A stretch of 64,000 nt of DNA from NCBI GenBank assembly GCA_033807775.1, contig CM066321.1, positions 255,366,422-255,430,421 of the forward strand, read 5' to 3'. This stretch comes from Saussurea involucrata. Taxonomy: Eukaryota > Streptophyta > Magnoliopsida > Asterales > Asteraceae. Below the pieces are notes generated by a model that worked only from the letters and a program-made list of their open reading frames with translations, searched no databases and was not told where the DNA came from. Position numbers and translations under genes: made by a program. This document shows, piece by piece, positions 42,442 through 53,306 of the stretch; position 1 is the first letter of the stretch, and every line of letters begins with the position of its first letter.

Positions 42442-43106
42442 AGCAGTGCATAGCCCATTGCTTGTTGAGGTTGAGCGGCTTGATCAGAGGAGTCGTACTT
42501 CGCTGTCATGCAGCTTATCAAGTGGGCAAAGATGAAGTTCATCTCGCTTGGCATTTTGGACTTCTTGATGAGGGTCGGTTTCTTCTCAATCTCCTTGTCC
42601 CTTCCTGTGTCCCATGCGTGGCCCATCGCATCAAAAAATGCAGTGATGGCTTCCCTATCAGCATGGTTTTTGTGGTTTGGGAAAGGAACAAAGCGATTAT
42701 CTTTGTTGGCAGTGGGTAGGCTGAGTGCTTTCCTTATAATGGCAGGGGTGATATTTATGGTGCCATATTTGGTGTCACAGAGAATGGTGTCAATGAGTTT
42801 CTTTGGGTCTTTGGTAGACTCAAGCTGAGCTCTTCTTGCAGTGTACCAGAACTGAGATAGAAGGAATTTATGAGCAGGGGGTACGATGGTTAGGGCTTTG
42901 AATAAGCAGCAGGTTTGTAGAAAATTCACAGCATCATCCAGATGCCTGACTTTCTTTTTCGGAGGAAAATCGAAAAGCGCATAGTGGTTGTTTGATTTCG
43001 AAAAGTCTATTTTCTCCAGCGTAAACTTTACCTGAGCAGCCTTGGTGATAACACCTTTCTCAGTGGTAGGAGTCTTGGGAGTAGGAATGTCAGTAGAGGA
43101 TGCCAT
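42153..43106 (-). CDS. Chimeric ORF: S2 ORF3 N-terminus fused in frame to S1 gag C-terminus (317 aa)
   Basis: Residues 1 to about 223 start MASSTDIPTPK and belong to the S2 third ORF. They include FLLSQFWYTARRA, which corresponds to LNQFWQSCRF of S1 ORF3, and a helical, apparently globular region. From residue about 224 the frame continues as the last 94 residues of S1 gag (ECNASVAEFKKF to WVPKSL). The fusion is exactly in frame. The start ATG is 43106, after a 1 kb spacer from pol. It may be an accident of recombination; whether it is translated is unknown. Confidence 0.7.
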   Translation of the reverse strand: MASSTDIPTPKTPTTEKGVITKAAQVKFTLEKIDFSKSNNHYALFDFPPKKKVRHLDDAVNFLQTCCLFKALTIVPPAHKFLLSQFWYTARRAQLESTKDPKKLIDTILCDTKYGTINITPAIIRKALSLPTANKDNRFVPFPNHKNHADREAITAFFDAMGHAWDTGRDKEIEKKPTLIKKSKMPSEMNFIFAHLISCMTAKYDSSDQAAQPQQAMGYALLKECNASVAEFKKFNEKFKKITSHIQYCHCFDLMSKLNNHFSSQVCLLSTTIQKSNPTKKQSDSSAENKMYFKNAKANLKNSNNIGPIWIWVPKSL

Positions 43107-44083
43107 AGCTGTTTATCAGTTCAACCAAAGATCAACAATACAGAAATAGTCTTAATGTGGAAAGATTTTCCAATAAGATGTTTCAAATTTTGTCCATTTC
43201 ATTCAGAACAAAATGTCTTAATGAAGATTAGGGTTTTCTTGTTGAAAAAGAAATGCAAACCCAGTAAAAGTCTTGTTTTCCATTTTCCTTTAGAGATAAG
43301 GATTCTGGAAAAACGAATGAAGAACAAGTTTAAGATTTTGAGTTTTATACTTGAAGAACAACCATGAAAAGGTTGTGTTCATAAAACCATGAAAGAAATG
43401 ATTTCATTTTAGAAAGGTTTCTTTTGTTTGATCTGTTAAAAGCAACAAGAAGATCATAAACAAATTAAAACAGGTAAATAATGAGAATATTAACCTGGTT
43501 GTCGAAGAAGAAGATGAACAGTTTTCTGGAAAAACTCGAGTTCAATAAGCAACAGTAAATCTTTTCTTGCTTGGAGAAGAAGATGTTCGCGTAAAAAGAA
43601 AAATATAAACCCGAATGCGTTTATATAGTGAAATTAGAGAGAGAGAAAAACTAGAGCGGAAAAGTTTTTCATCATGACACGGACACGTGTTTGCATTTGA
43701 TTGGATGGTAAACGAAACGTGCAAACGTGTGTCAGAAAAAGAACGTGTCAGGGTTTATCCGTTGTGATGATGTCACAAACGTCCTTTCATATTTTAGGAT
43801 GTCTCTGAGGTTTTGAAAGCTCAGGGACTATTTTGAAAAACATGAAGCACTGAATAGAAATATCAGTGTTAGTTTAAGAAATTTCAAAGTATCGCTGTTA
43901 AGGAAAAGATATTCAGCGATGTGATTTGTTTTGAAATCTTGCATTTACATGCGAATGTCAGCGAGTAAAGAGAGAACATACCTTGATATCAGCGAATCAA
44001 CTTTGTTTAGAGAGAAGATGATAGAATGGGTTATATAAGTTGGTTTTATCCGATCGCTGATCAAATGTGAACCAATGAAGATT
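43107..44083 (-). other. S2 spacer between pol and ORF3
   Basis: A non-coding spacer of about 1 kb between the pol stop and the ORF3 ATG. It is dense in CAGCGA or TCGCTG words at 43890-44060 (for example 43892, 43913, 43959, 43989, 44053). The TATATAAACG-like sequence near 43617-43626 on the minus strand could be an internal promoter for ORF3. No gene is seen. Confidence 0.6.
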
Positions 44084-47000
44084 TTATTCTTCAAAGTTCA
44101 GCATTCCAAGATCGCTGATGAGAAAGTTGAATCTTGTCTCATCAAGAGGTTTGGTGAACAGATCAGCTAACTGATAGTCAGTTGGGATAAAATGAAGTTC
44201 TATATCACCATTCATCACATGATCTCTGATAAAATGATAACTGATTTCGATATGTTTGGTCTTTGAGTGTAGCACTGGGTTGTTGGCTATAGCGATGGCA
44301 CTTGTGCTATCGCAATATATTGGAATTTTCGAGAGCTGAAGGTCATAGTCTAGTAGTTGATTTGTCATCCACAAGACCTGAGAACAACAGCTTCCAGCGG
44401 CTACATACTCAGCTTCAGCAGTTGAGGTGGACACTGAGTTTTGCTTTTTACTTGTCCAACTCACCAGCTTTCCACCCAGGAGCTGACAGCCTCCTGTGGT
44501 GCTTTTCCTATCCAATTTGCAACCTGCAAAATCACTATCTGAATAGGCGATTAGATCAAACCATGAGTCTTTGGGATACCAAAGACCTAGGTTCAGAGTA
44601 CCCTTAAGGTAACGAAAGATTCGCTTTACAGCGATCATATGAGATTCCTTAGGTTCAACTTGATATCGTGCACACAAACAGGTTGCGTACATAATATCGG
44701 GTCGGCTAGCTGTAAAATACACGAGAGAGCCGATCATCCCACGGTACAGCGTGACATTAACAAGTATTCCATTTGAATCCTTGTTTAGTGTCAGCGGTGG
44801 TGCCATAGGGGTTTTCATAGCTGAACTCTGAGTTAAATTAAATTTCTTCAGCATATCTTTAACATACTTTCCCTGATTAATGAAAGTTCCTTTTTCATTT
44901 TTCTTTATCTGAAGACCAAGGAAATATGTTAGCTCACCCATCATACTCATTTTATACTCTGCTTTCATTCTATCAGCGAAATGATTACAAAGGTCGGGGT
45001 TAGTAGAACCAAATATAATATCATCAACATATATCTGAACAAGAATGATATGACCTTTTACTTTCCTGAAGAATAGAGTCTTATCGATTTTACCACGCTC
45101 AAATTGTTCAATGTGGAGATAAGTAGAGAGAGTGTCATACCTTGCACGAGGAGCTTGCTTTAAGCCATAAAGTGCCTTATCCAGTTTATAAACATAACCT
45201 GGACGCTTAGGATCTGAGAATCCTGGAGGTTGTTCCACGTAGACTTCTTCATTCAGCTTTCCATTTAGGAACGCTGACTTAACATCCATCTGATAAACTT
45301 TGAAGTCTTTGTGTATAGCATATGCTAAGAATAGACGAATAGATTCTAGTCTTGCTACTGGAGAAAATGTTTCGTCGTAGTCTATACCTTACTCTTGTCT
45401 GTATCCCTGAGCAACAAGTCGAGCTTTGTTGCGGGTTACAGTTCCATGTTCGTCCAACTTGTTTCGATAGACCCATTTAGTGCCTATCACTGTCTTATCA
45501 GTTGGTCTTCGAACAAGATTCCAAACTTTGTTTCTTTCAAATTCTGTCAGCTCTTCTTGCATAGCGCTGACCCAGTTTGGATCTCTGACGGCATCATCTA
45601 TTTTCTTTGGTTCAATCAGAGAAATAAAGTTAACAAATAAACATATATTACCTGCACTTCGTCGAGTCTGAACACCAGCGTTTGGATCACCAAGAATTTG
45701 ATCAATAGGGTGATTGACAGTCCATCGCTGAGCCGGAGCATGAATTGCTGACTCAACCTGAACTGGAGGGGCTGAAGATGAGGCTTCCGCAACTTCTGGA
45801 ATATCAGCCAAGAGAGGAGTAGGTGCAGATGTCATCACATTCACTGATTGCTGAGAAGTAGATGGAATGTCTGAGGTAGAAGGTTCAGAAGCAGGCATAG
45901 TGTTTAAAGGAATAGCTGAGACCCATGAAGTTTCAACTTCACTATTCTGCATGTTTGGGATGATAGTAGGACCATCATCTTCAACGGTATGATTGTGAGG
46001 AGTGGGAATATCTTTTGAATCACCAAGATGTGAAAACATCCATTGATTCAGCTCTTCAGTATCAGCAGAAGGTCGAGAATTCGCTGAACGGGATTCGTCA
46101 AAGGTGACGTGAATAGTTTCTTCAACAGTTTGTCTTCTTCGATTGAAGGCTTTGGAGACTGAGGAGTATCCAAGAAAGATTCCATCATCAGCCTTAGGAT
46201 CAAACTTTCCAAGGGCATCTCTGTTATTCAGTGAAACACTGACATCCAAAGATGTGAAGAAAGCTAATTGAAGGCTTTCTCCCATGAAAAAGTTCATAGG
46301 CTGTCTTGTTGAATCTTCTGACTATCAGCGACCTATTTTGTGTAAAACAAGCAGTGTTGACAGCTTCTGCCCAAAACTGAGTAGGCAGGTGAGAATCGCT
46401 GAGCATTGAACGTGCAACTTCAATAATAGTTTGATTTCTTCTTTCAATGACTCCATTTTGTTGCGGTGTTCTCACTGAAGAAAAGTTGTGAGAAGTACCC
46501 TTACTCTCAAAGAAGGAATCAAGAGAACTATTTTTGAATTCAGTCCCATGATCACTTCTTATTGAGTGAATGGTCAAGTTGTTCATGACTTCCATTTTCT
46601 GGACAAAGGTGATGAGTTCTTCAGGGGTGTCACTCTTAGAACGGAGAAACATTACCCATGTATAGCGAGAGAATTCATCAACTATGACCAGTGTATATTT
46701 CTTTCCAGCGATGGATTGTTTGTTAACAGGGCCAAACAAATCCATATGGAGAAGTTGTAGAGGAGATGACACTGAGGAAACTTGCTTTGACTTAAAGCTT
46801 GCTTTGGTCTGCTTTCCTTTCTCACACGCTGTACATAAGGACTCTTTGGCGTATGAGTACTGAGGTAGACCAATGACTAACTCTTTTGAAGAAAGAGTGT
46901 TCAGTGTCTTGAAGTTGAGATGAGAGAGTCTCTTATGCCATAGCCAGTTGACATCAGATGAGGCTTTTGAGAAGAAACAGGAGTTCTCAGTGGTTGTTGA

Positions 47001-47351
47001 GTCCATGTTTATTACATAAACATTTTCCAAACGATAACCGCTGAGAGCTATCTTCTCCTTTTTATCAGTGACAAAGCAGGATTCCTTAGTAAAGATTACT
47101 TTGTTATCCTTGTCGCAAAGTTGACTCATGCTTAGAAGATTATGCTTCAGCCCTTCAACATATGCGACTCTTCGGAAGGTTGTTGTACCATTAGAGAGTA
47201 CACCAAACCCTCGGGTATGTCCTTTTCCGTTTCCACCAAAAGTTACAGAGGAACCCTTCTCTTCTTTGTACTCAGTGAGCAGGTTCTTCTTACCAGTCAT
47301 GTGTCTAGAGCATCCGCTATCGAGATACCAGATACCCTTCTTAACCTGCAT
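44084..47351 (-). pseudogene. S2 pol (protease-integrase-RT-RNase H), broken
   Basis: The minus-strand copia pol starts MQVKKGIWYLDSGCSRHMTG, with the protease DSG near residue 12. Integrase follows in frame 47351-46224 (zinc residues; core with SDHGTEFKN; ERRNQTI). A one-base frame change near 46230-46290 leads to 46297-45389. There a stop replaces a glutamate codon just before GIDYDET (45387-45389). Reverse transcriptase and RNase H continue in 45289-44084 with MDVKSAFLNG, YVDD (about 45030), SDFAGCKLDRKSTTGG and LADLFTKPLDE. The domains are complete but not in one frame, so the copy is inactive. It is separated from gag by a single in-frame TAA. Confidence 0.9.
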
Positions 47352-47363
47352 TACAAAGGAAGA

Positions 47364-49462
47364 TTAGTTTGTCTTGGGTACCCACTTAACCATGTGTACA
47401 CACTTGTCAGTGGGGGTAGAAGAGGAGGTGGAAGGTTCAGCAGTCTTCGCAGCATTTGAAGATTCAGCTTTGTCAGTCTTCACTTTGGTTAATTTCTTAA
47501 CCTCGGTGGTCTTCTTTGCCTTGGGGGCAATGATCTTTACCTTAGCTATCTTTTCAGCTTGGGTGGTTGTGGGGCACTTACTAGCAATATGATTGGTAAG
47601 TCCACAATGATAACATTTCCTATAACTAAAAGTAGTTCTAGGACCATTTGCATGCTGAGCTTTTGATTTTGAATTTGAAGGACCAGTACCAAGTAAACTT
47701 TTGGTATTTGAAATAGGAGGGACATTCAGTTCTTCGGATTTCTTACCAATAGTATCCACTTTGATTCTAGGAGTAAATCGCTGAATAGATCCACGCAGAA
47801 TAAATCCAGGGATCTTATTCTTTGAACCAGAGGGATAAGTCACTGAAGCTTTAGAAGCATTCAGCTTTGGTACAAAGGTACCCTTCTGAGGATTTTGGTT
47901 AAAAGCAATTCCTTTACCTTTGTCTTTAAAGATTGAGGTAGGTTTTGGATAAACAACTTTTTCTTTACCTTTAGAAGTTAAGGTAGAGATTTCCTCAGGG
48001 ATAGGCGGTTTAGAAGAGGAACACTGAGACAAGAAAGTGTCAGGGATAGAGGATACGAACATTCCAAACTTAAGCATGGAACGGTCAGTGGTTGGTTCTA
48101 GAGTGTCAGCTTTGTAACCAAGACCACGTTTATCACTCAGGGGAATCTGAGACTTAATTATCTCAGTGATCTTTGTTGAGGAATTATACCATCCATCAAC
48201 AGTAGCTTTTTTAGCTTTTAATGCAGCGATAGCCTCTTCGTGTTCGATTTTGACTAGCTGATTTAAGTGAACTTGATCTTTAAAATCTTCTTCAATCTTA
48301 GAAAGATTTTCTATTTGAAGGTGACAGTTTTTAAGCTGTTCAGCGAGATCAAGGTTTTGATTTTCAACAACAGTTTTGCCATTCATGGCTTCATATAAAC
48401 TTCTAGTCAAGAGATCGATCTTTTGAAGACTATCAGCTTCATCAATATTTAAAATATTGGTAAAGAAGGAAGGTGATACCTTAGTAGCAGAGGTTGAAGT
48501 AGAGGGTATGTCAGAATTTTCTTCCTCATCTTCAAGTTTGGCCATGAGACATAGATTGGCTTCATCATCATCTTCAGAGTCAGATGATTCTTCTTCGTCA
48601 GAGGCAGCCCAATCATAGTAAGCCATAAGGCCTTTGCATTTCTTCTTAAAGGTTTTCAGCTTTGAATACCTTTCTTTCAGCTTTTTGTATTTTTCATCTC
48701 TAGTCCTGGGTGTAAAGTTTTTCTTGGGAAAAGATGAGGGTCTAGAGACTTTCTTTGACCTGCACTCGCTAGCAAAATGTCCTATCTTTTCACAGTTGTA
48801 GCAAGTAGCAGTAGCCTTATCAACAGGGGTTGATGATCTTGGCTTGTCAGTAATAGCAAGAGGTTTGTTTTTTTGAAATTACTCTTTCTAGCAAATCTCC
48901 TGAACTTATTAGCCAGGAATGCCAGAGTTTCATCATCATCTGAAGCGCACAGTAATCGTAGATCGCTGAGTGGAAGGTAACTCTTAGAGTAAAGCAACAG
49001 GGGTGCTTTTGGAATCTTTTACAAGATTCTTCTTAAGATGACTCGATTGCTCATGATTCAGCATCGTGCCATATAAGGTAGAAAGAGTCATATATCTAAG
49101 ATCTTTTGACAGCTTGAGACACATTGAATAACTGTCCCAGCTTTCAGGTAAACATTCTAAGAACTTTGTCAGTACTTCAAAGTTAGAATATTCCTTACCA
49201 ACAGTTTTCAGATCTATTATTAAGCAGTTAAAATGTTGGTGTACTTCATGAGAGATTCATTCTTACCACAAATGAAGCTTTCATACTGTCTTACCAGGTT
49301 GATCTTTCGAGAGTCCTGGACTTCAGAAGTACCTTCATACTGAACACAGATTGTATCCTACATAGCTTTTGAGGTTTTCAGGTTCATGACAGAATGGTAG
49401 ACTTCGTCAGGAAGAGCCATGGAGAGTATGGATCTGGCTTTGGTGTCGATAGCAACTTTCTT
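47364..49462 (-). pseudogene. S2 gag, C-terminal two thirds
   Basis: Frame 48626-47364 is acidic (DEEESSDSEDDDEANLC), then helical, and ends with the zinc knuckle CYHCGLTNHIASKC and HMVKWVPKTN. Just upstream is a second knuckle (CYNCEKIGHFASEC, about 48795-48750). A run of seven A at about 48866-48872 breaks the frame; the paralogous fragment at 55800 has nine, so eight appears ancestral. Further upstream, capsid-type sequence (VYHSVMN, SMALPDE) continues to 49462, where solo LTR G3 interrupts it. Confidence 0.85.
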
Positions 49463-51454
49463 TGTAACACCCTAAAAACAGGGCTAAATAAAACCTTAAA
49501 ATTTTCACAAGTTATGATCATACAACTTCAAACTTATATAACAAGAGGATCAACTGTAAGGTTTCTATGTACATAAAACATCTACTCAAATAACTTATTA
49601 ATCTAATCATAACATCACAATCAGATTAACTAAGTTATCTAAACATCTGTCCCAAATATACCAAAAGAATAACTAGATCCTCTGTCATCTCCAAGTTTGA
49701 ATCTTTTCAAAAGTCCTCATCACACATCCCCGCTTACTTCCCGGAGCCTGTACCTGGTAAGAAAATTCAACTTGAACAATTAGGCTTTCGCCTAGTGAGG
49801 ATATTCAAATCAATTTAAAATTAACAAATAAAATATCAACAGATAAGTCAAACCTGTTTTCACCCATCTTACCGTACAACAACTCCTTCCAACAATGGGA
49901 ATCTACCCCACTCCCATACTTATGACTAATTCACCTAGTCATATTATCATATACCAGAGCCTTCTACGAATCAATCCCAGATTCTAGATCAATGCTTTCA
50001 TCTAATAAATCATAATTACATATGCCTATTTATTAGAAAGGATGTAGAGATTACAATTACTCATGTCAATCTCTATTCATCCTAAGAAATCAGGAATTAC
50101 GATTACTCACATCAATCCCATGATTTCACAATAATGCAAATAGGAATTACGATTACTCACATCAATTCCTTATTTCACATACATTCAGGAATTACGATTA
50201 CTCACATCAATTCCTTATTTCATATAAATGGGAATTACGATTACTCACATCAATTCCACATTTCACATACACTCAGGAATTACGAATACTCACATCAATT
50301 CCTTATTTCATATAAATGGGAATTACGATTACTCACATCAATTCCACATTTACAATACACACACTGGAATTACGATTACTCACATCAATTCCATATTTTT
50401 ATATCAACCTAGTGCCTATGGATCCATCACACTCTATCATATGTATATACAATACCATATACTACATCTCATAACATATTCTATAAGAAGAATATAAATA
50501 TTTCCTCTCCTCAACTTCTTAACTAACCCCTTTTTGCCATTTAGCACGAAGATCCCAACATAGCATCACTCTTAATCATCTTTTTAGATTCATTACTGAT
50601 TAAGACAAATCCTTCCATCTATCAACAACTTATGGTAAAAAATCAGTTTCATAACAGAGTGATAATTGCTCAAGCACTATTCATCATCTTCTTCATTTAG
50701 CCAATTCACACAATCAAGTTATTGAGCCTAGTATCTTTCAATTGATTCATAACCAAGCATTTAGACATAGTTTAAGACATACCTATATCAATTTCAATGG
50801 CTAATTTTAGAGTGAAGTGAATAAACTCACCTGATAAGTTTCTACACACAGTGTTCTTCACCAACAGCTTTACTTAAGCTTCTCAAAACAGTTCTAAACA
50901 GAAGATTAGGTTTAGATACTAAACAATAGAAGGAATCATCATTCAAATCATAAAATCCTTACCAAAATTCTCCAAAACCAGCCTTTTCTTTCTTTCTCCT
51001 GCTTCTTTCTCCTTCACGGCTCTCTCTCTCGCTTTCTCTCTGTCTAAATAAAAATGACCGACTTCCAAATTTGAGATTATAAAGTGTGAAAATATCTCTG
51101 ACACCGGCGCTACATGTCGCGCCACTTAACTGGCGCCAAAAGGCGCGCCACCTTCTGCCCAGAGCTCGGCGCCACTTCTGGCGCTACTTAAGTAGCGCGG
51201 GTACTAGCCCAACGCCCAGCTCTAAAAACCACTTTGTAACACGCCAATTTTATCCGTCCAACAATCCCGGGTTCTAGTTAGCTTACACGAGTGTGCACTT
51301 CACACCCCTAACTCAAGTTGTAGCTTAACTAACAACCCCATTAATACCTTTACAAATACAATTACACAATAAAGACCGATGATTTCACTATAATCACCAA
51401 CAGATTATAATTATAAGTCACAAAATTAATACAACGGAAATTTGAGATGTTACA
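49463..51454 (-). mobile_element. G3 gypsy-type solo LTR, 1992 bases
   Basis: The insertion has TGTAACACCC...GATGTTACA ends and a perfect five-base target duplication TTCTT (49458-49462 and 51455-51459) inside S2 gag. There is no internal coding DNA, so it is a solo LTR left by LTR-LTR recombination. Minus orientation (TGTAACATCTC start) is inferred from typical gypsy LTR starts. It contains a tandem repeat at 50041-50395. Confidence 0.9.
50041..50395. repeat. Tandem repeat of 40-50 base units in G3
   Basis: About eight units each contain GGAATTACGATTACTC then ACATCAATTCC. The GGAATT and AATTCC ends are complementary, so each unit could form a small hairpin. The units are separated by variable AT-rich spacers. 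Confidence 0.85.
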
Positions 51455-52117
51455 TTCTTCTTATCTTCATCAGTCCACATATTAATTTCCTTAGGAATCA
51501 GCCTTTCTGGAATAGCAGGTCTATTCTCAGCGGCTGGAACTGCAGGATCAATTCTTATAGGAATATATGGGCCGTTTTCAAGATAGTAAGGCATAGTAGG
51601 GTCTACACCTTCTAACAAGAGAATCATCCTATTTTTCCATATATTAAAATTATCTCTGGAGAATCTAGGGGGTTTTGCAAAAGAACCATTGTCAATATAG
51701 TTAGTGTTTGTGTTGGCAGTGGCGGATCCAGGATTATCTTCTCATGGGGGCACCTTTAAAATACTTTAACTGCCCGTAAAGTTATCCGATGTATTTTTAG
51801 TCTAGATCCAACGTTTCGAGGACTTTTTAAAGTTTTTTTGGTTGATTTTAAGAGATTTTTAAGTTTTTTGTCGATTTCATGGGACTTTTTTGATTTTTTT
51901 AGTCGATTTCAAAAGTTAATTTTTGTTTTTTGGTTGATTTCAAGACACTTTTTTTGGTTTATGGGGTCCCGAGCAATAAGTTACTGGGGGGACATTTATG
52001 TATAACGCTGAAAATTTTGATTTTTTACCCTAAAAATTTCATATTTTTTTTCTTTTCATGGGGGCCCTTCCCCCCATAACCCTTCACATGCATCCGCCCC
52101 TGTGTGTTGGTGGCCAT
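51455..52117 (-). pseudogene. S2 gag N-terminus, interrupted by H1
   Basis: The gag start ATG is at 52117 (MATNT). The frame is interrupted after five codons by H1 (51717-52102 plus the target duplication 52103-52110). It resumes at 51708 with IDNGSFAKPPRF and MILLLEGVDPTMPYYLENG and continues to KEINMWTDEDKKN at about 51460. There G3 interrupts it. Gag of this copy is therefore dead independently of point mutations. Confidence 0.85.
51717..52102. mobile_element. H1, 386-base non-autonomous hAT-like element
   Basis: The ends are CAGTGGCGGATCCAGG and, inverted, CAGGGGCGGATGCATG, giving imperfect terminal inverted repeats of about 11-12 bases. The flanks TGTGTTGG at 51709-51716 and 52103-52110 are a perfect 8-base target duplication, the hAT hallmark. 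The interior is AT-rich and non-coding. Confidence 0.9.
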
Positions 52118-52185
52118 TTTAAGAAATAGCCAGGAAGAGAAATCTTAGTATAGATCAGATCTTGTTTATGAGATTAAACAAATCC

Positions 52186-52197
52186 GCTCTGATACCA
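52186..52197 (-). other. Primer binding site of S2
   Basis: TGGTATCAGAGC on the minus strand, two bases from the 5' LTR, matching initiator-Met tRNA. Confidence 0.9.
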
Positions 52198-52199
52198 CT

Positions 52200-53168
52200 T
52201 GTTGGTCGCGAAGGGTTATACAAGTTTGTAGAAGGGGGGGGGGGGGGGGGGGGTTGAATACAAACACACTATTTTTACTTTTCTAAATTGTTTATTGATA
52301 AATCAAGACAATTTACAACTTGTTGCAGAACAAGATTAAGGATTAACCTAATCTAAACAAGTAAGAACACTAAGTTTCTTACACTAGAATAACATAGAAA
52401 GAAGATAAGAATATTAAGTATAATATTCTAACACACAGATATAAAGAAGAAGATGGTCCGAGCACACTTCATTTCTGAAGTAGGGTTCTTCTTATATATT
52501 GCATGCATTTAATGCATGGCAGTATTGCTTTACACGTGGCAGCAGTTGAGTGGTTGCATGTCATTGACCTTTGTAGACAACCTTAGTAGTCGCATGGTGC
52601 ACGGTGTAGAATCAGAGTTTGTTGTACGATCATAGACAAAAAGGGATGTCCATTCTGACATTTCGTACGGAGACGTGCAAGGGAGGTAAGACAATAGTAC
52701 TTTGTAAGGAGACTTCATGATCAGCTTTCGTTGAAACAGATCTTTATCAGCGAATGATAAAGTTCAGCGATTGCTGAAGTCTTCTACTTGATACTTCACG
52801 TTGAGTGGACAAATCTTGGCTTCGCTGATATCCGCATCAGTTCATTAGTAGACTTGTCGCTGGTTCTTGGGCTTGATCTTCGACTTCAGCGTAGAACCTA
52901 TGCTGACGTGAAACTTGTCTTCAGGGATCATAAGTAAATAAACTAAATTATCAGCGATCATCTCATAGACTGAACAGGCTCAGAGCTATTCGATGAACAG
53001 ATTTCGCTGACTATTTATCTTTAAAGAGCGAGAGTTACTATCAGCGGTACTGAAACAGTCTTGGTACTTATCAGCGATAGTGAAACTCTAATACATATCA
53101 TTTACTTATAATTTTCACTAAGTGTTAAGAGAGGGTCATTATCAAATCACTGAGGGTTTGGATCAACA
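52200..53168 (-). mobile_element. S2 5' LTR
   Basis: 969 bases with TG...CA ends, next to the primer site. It contains a 20-base G run at 52234-52253 where the other S2 LTRs have 6-9. CAGCGA-type words are frequent in 52740-53090. Confidence 0.9.
52492..52498 (-). promoter_or_regulatory. TATA box of S2 5' LTR
   Basis: TATATAA on the minus strand, equivalent to 15311-15317. Confidence 0.45.
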
Positions 53169-53306
53169 TATTCTCAGTTGTAGTTAGGGTTGTATTCCGC
53201 AAACCCATTGTTGAAATTTGTTAAATTTTGGTATGGGCCAAGTTTTGGCAGTTTTATTATTATCTATGGAAACCATGTTTGGCTATTTTTGGGACGGGTT
53301 GTTACA
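53169..53306 (+). mobile_element. G2 solo LTR, right part
   Basis: The last 138 bases of G2, ending GGGACGGGTTGTTACA, complementary in style to its TGTAATAACC start at 13614. The flank TCGCG follows at 53307. Confidence 0.8.

Larger units (their letters stand above)
15032..53168 (-). mobile_element. S2 Sirevirus-like element, complete ends, heavily nested
   Basis: A 38.1 kb minus-strand copia element is bounded by LTRs 52200-53168 (5') and 15032-15952 (3'). It holds a primer site at 52186-52197, gag, pol (47351-44084), ORF3 and a polypurine tract. The flanks TATTT (15027-15031) and TATTC (53169-53173) look like a target duplication with one change. The excess length comes from insertions: the S1 complex, solo LTR G3 and the hAT-like element H1. 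Gag, pol and ORF3 are all broken. Confidence 0.85.

Noticed and set aside
50041..50395. CRISPR-like regular repeats
   Set aside because: Spacers are AT-rich and related to each other, the array sits inside a plant LTR, and no cas genes exist.
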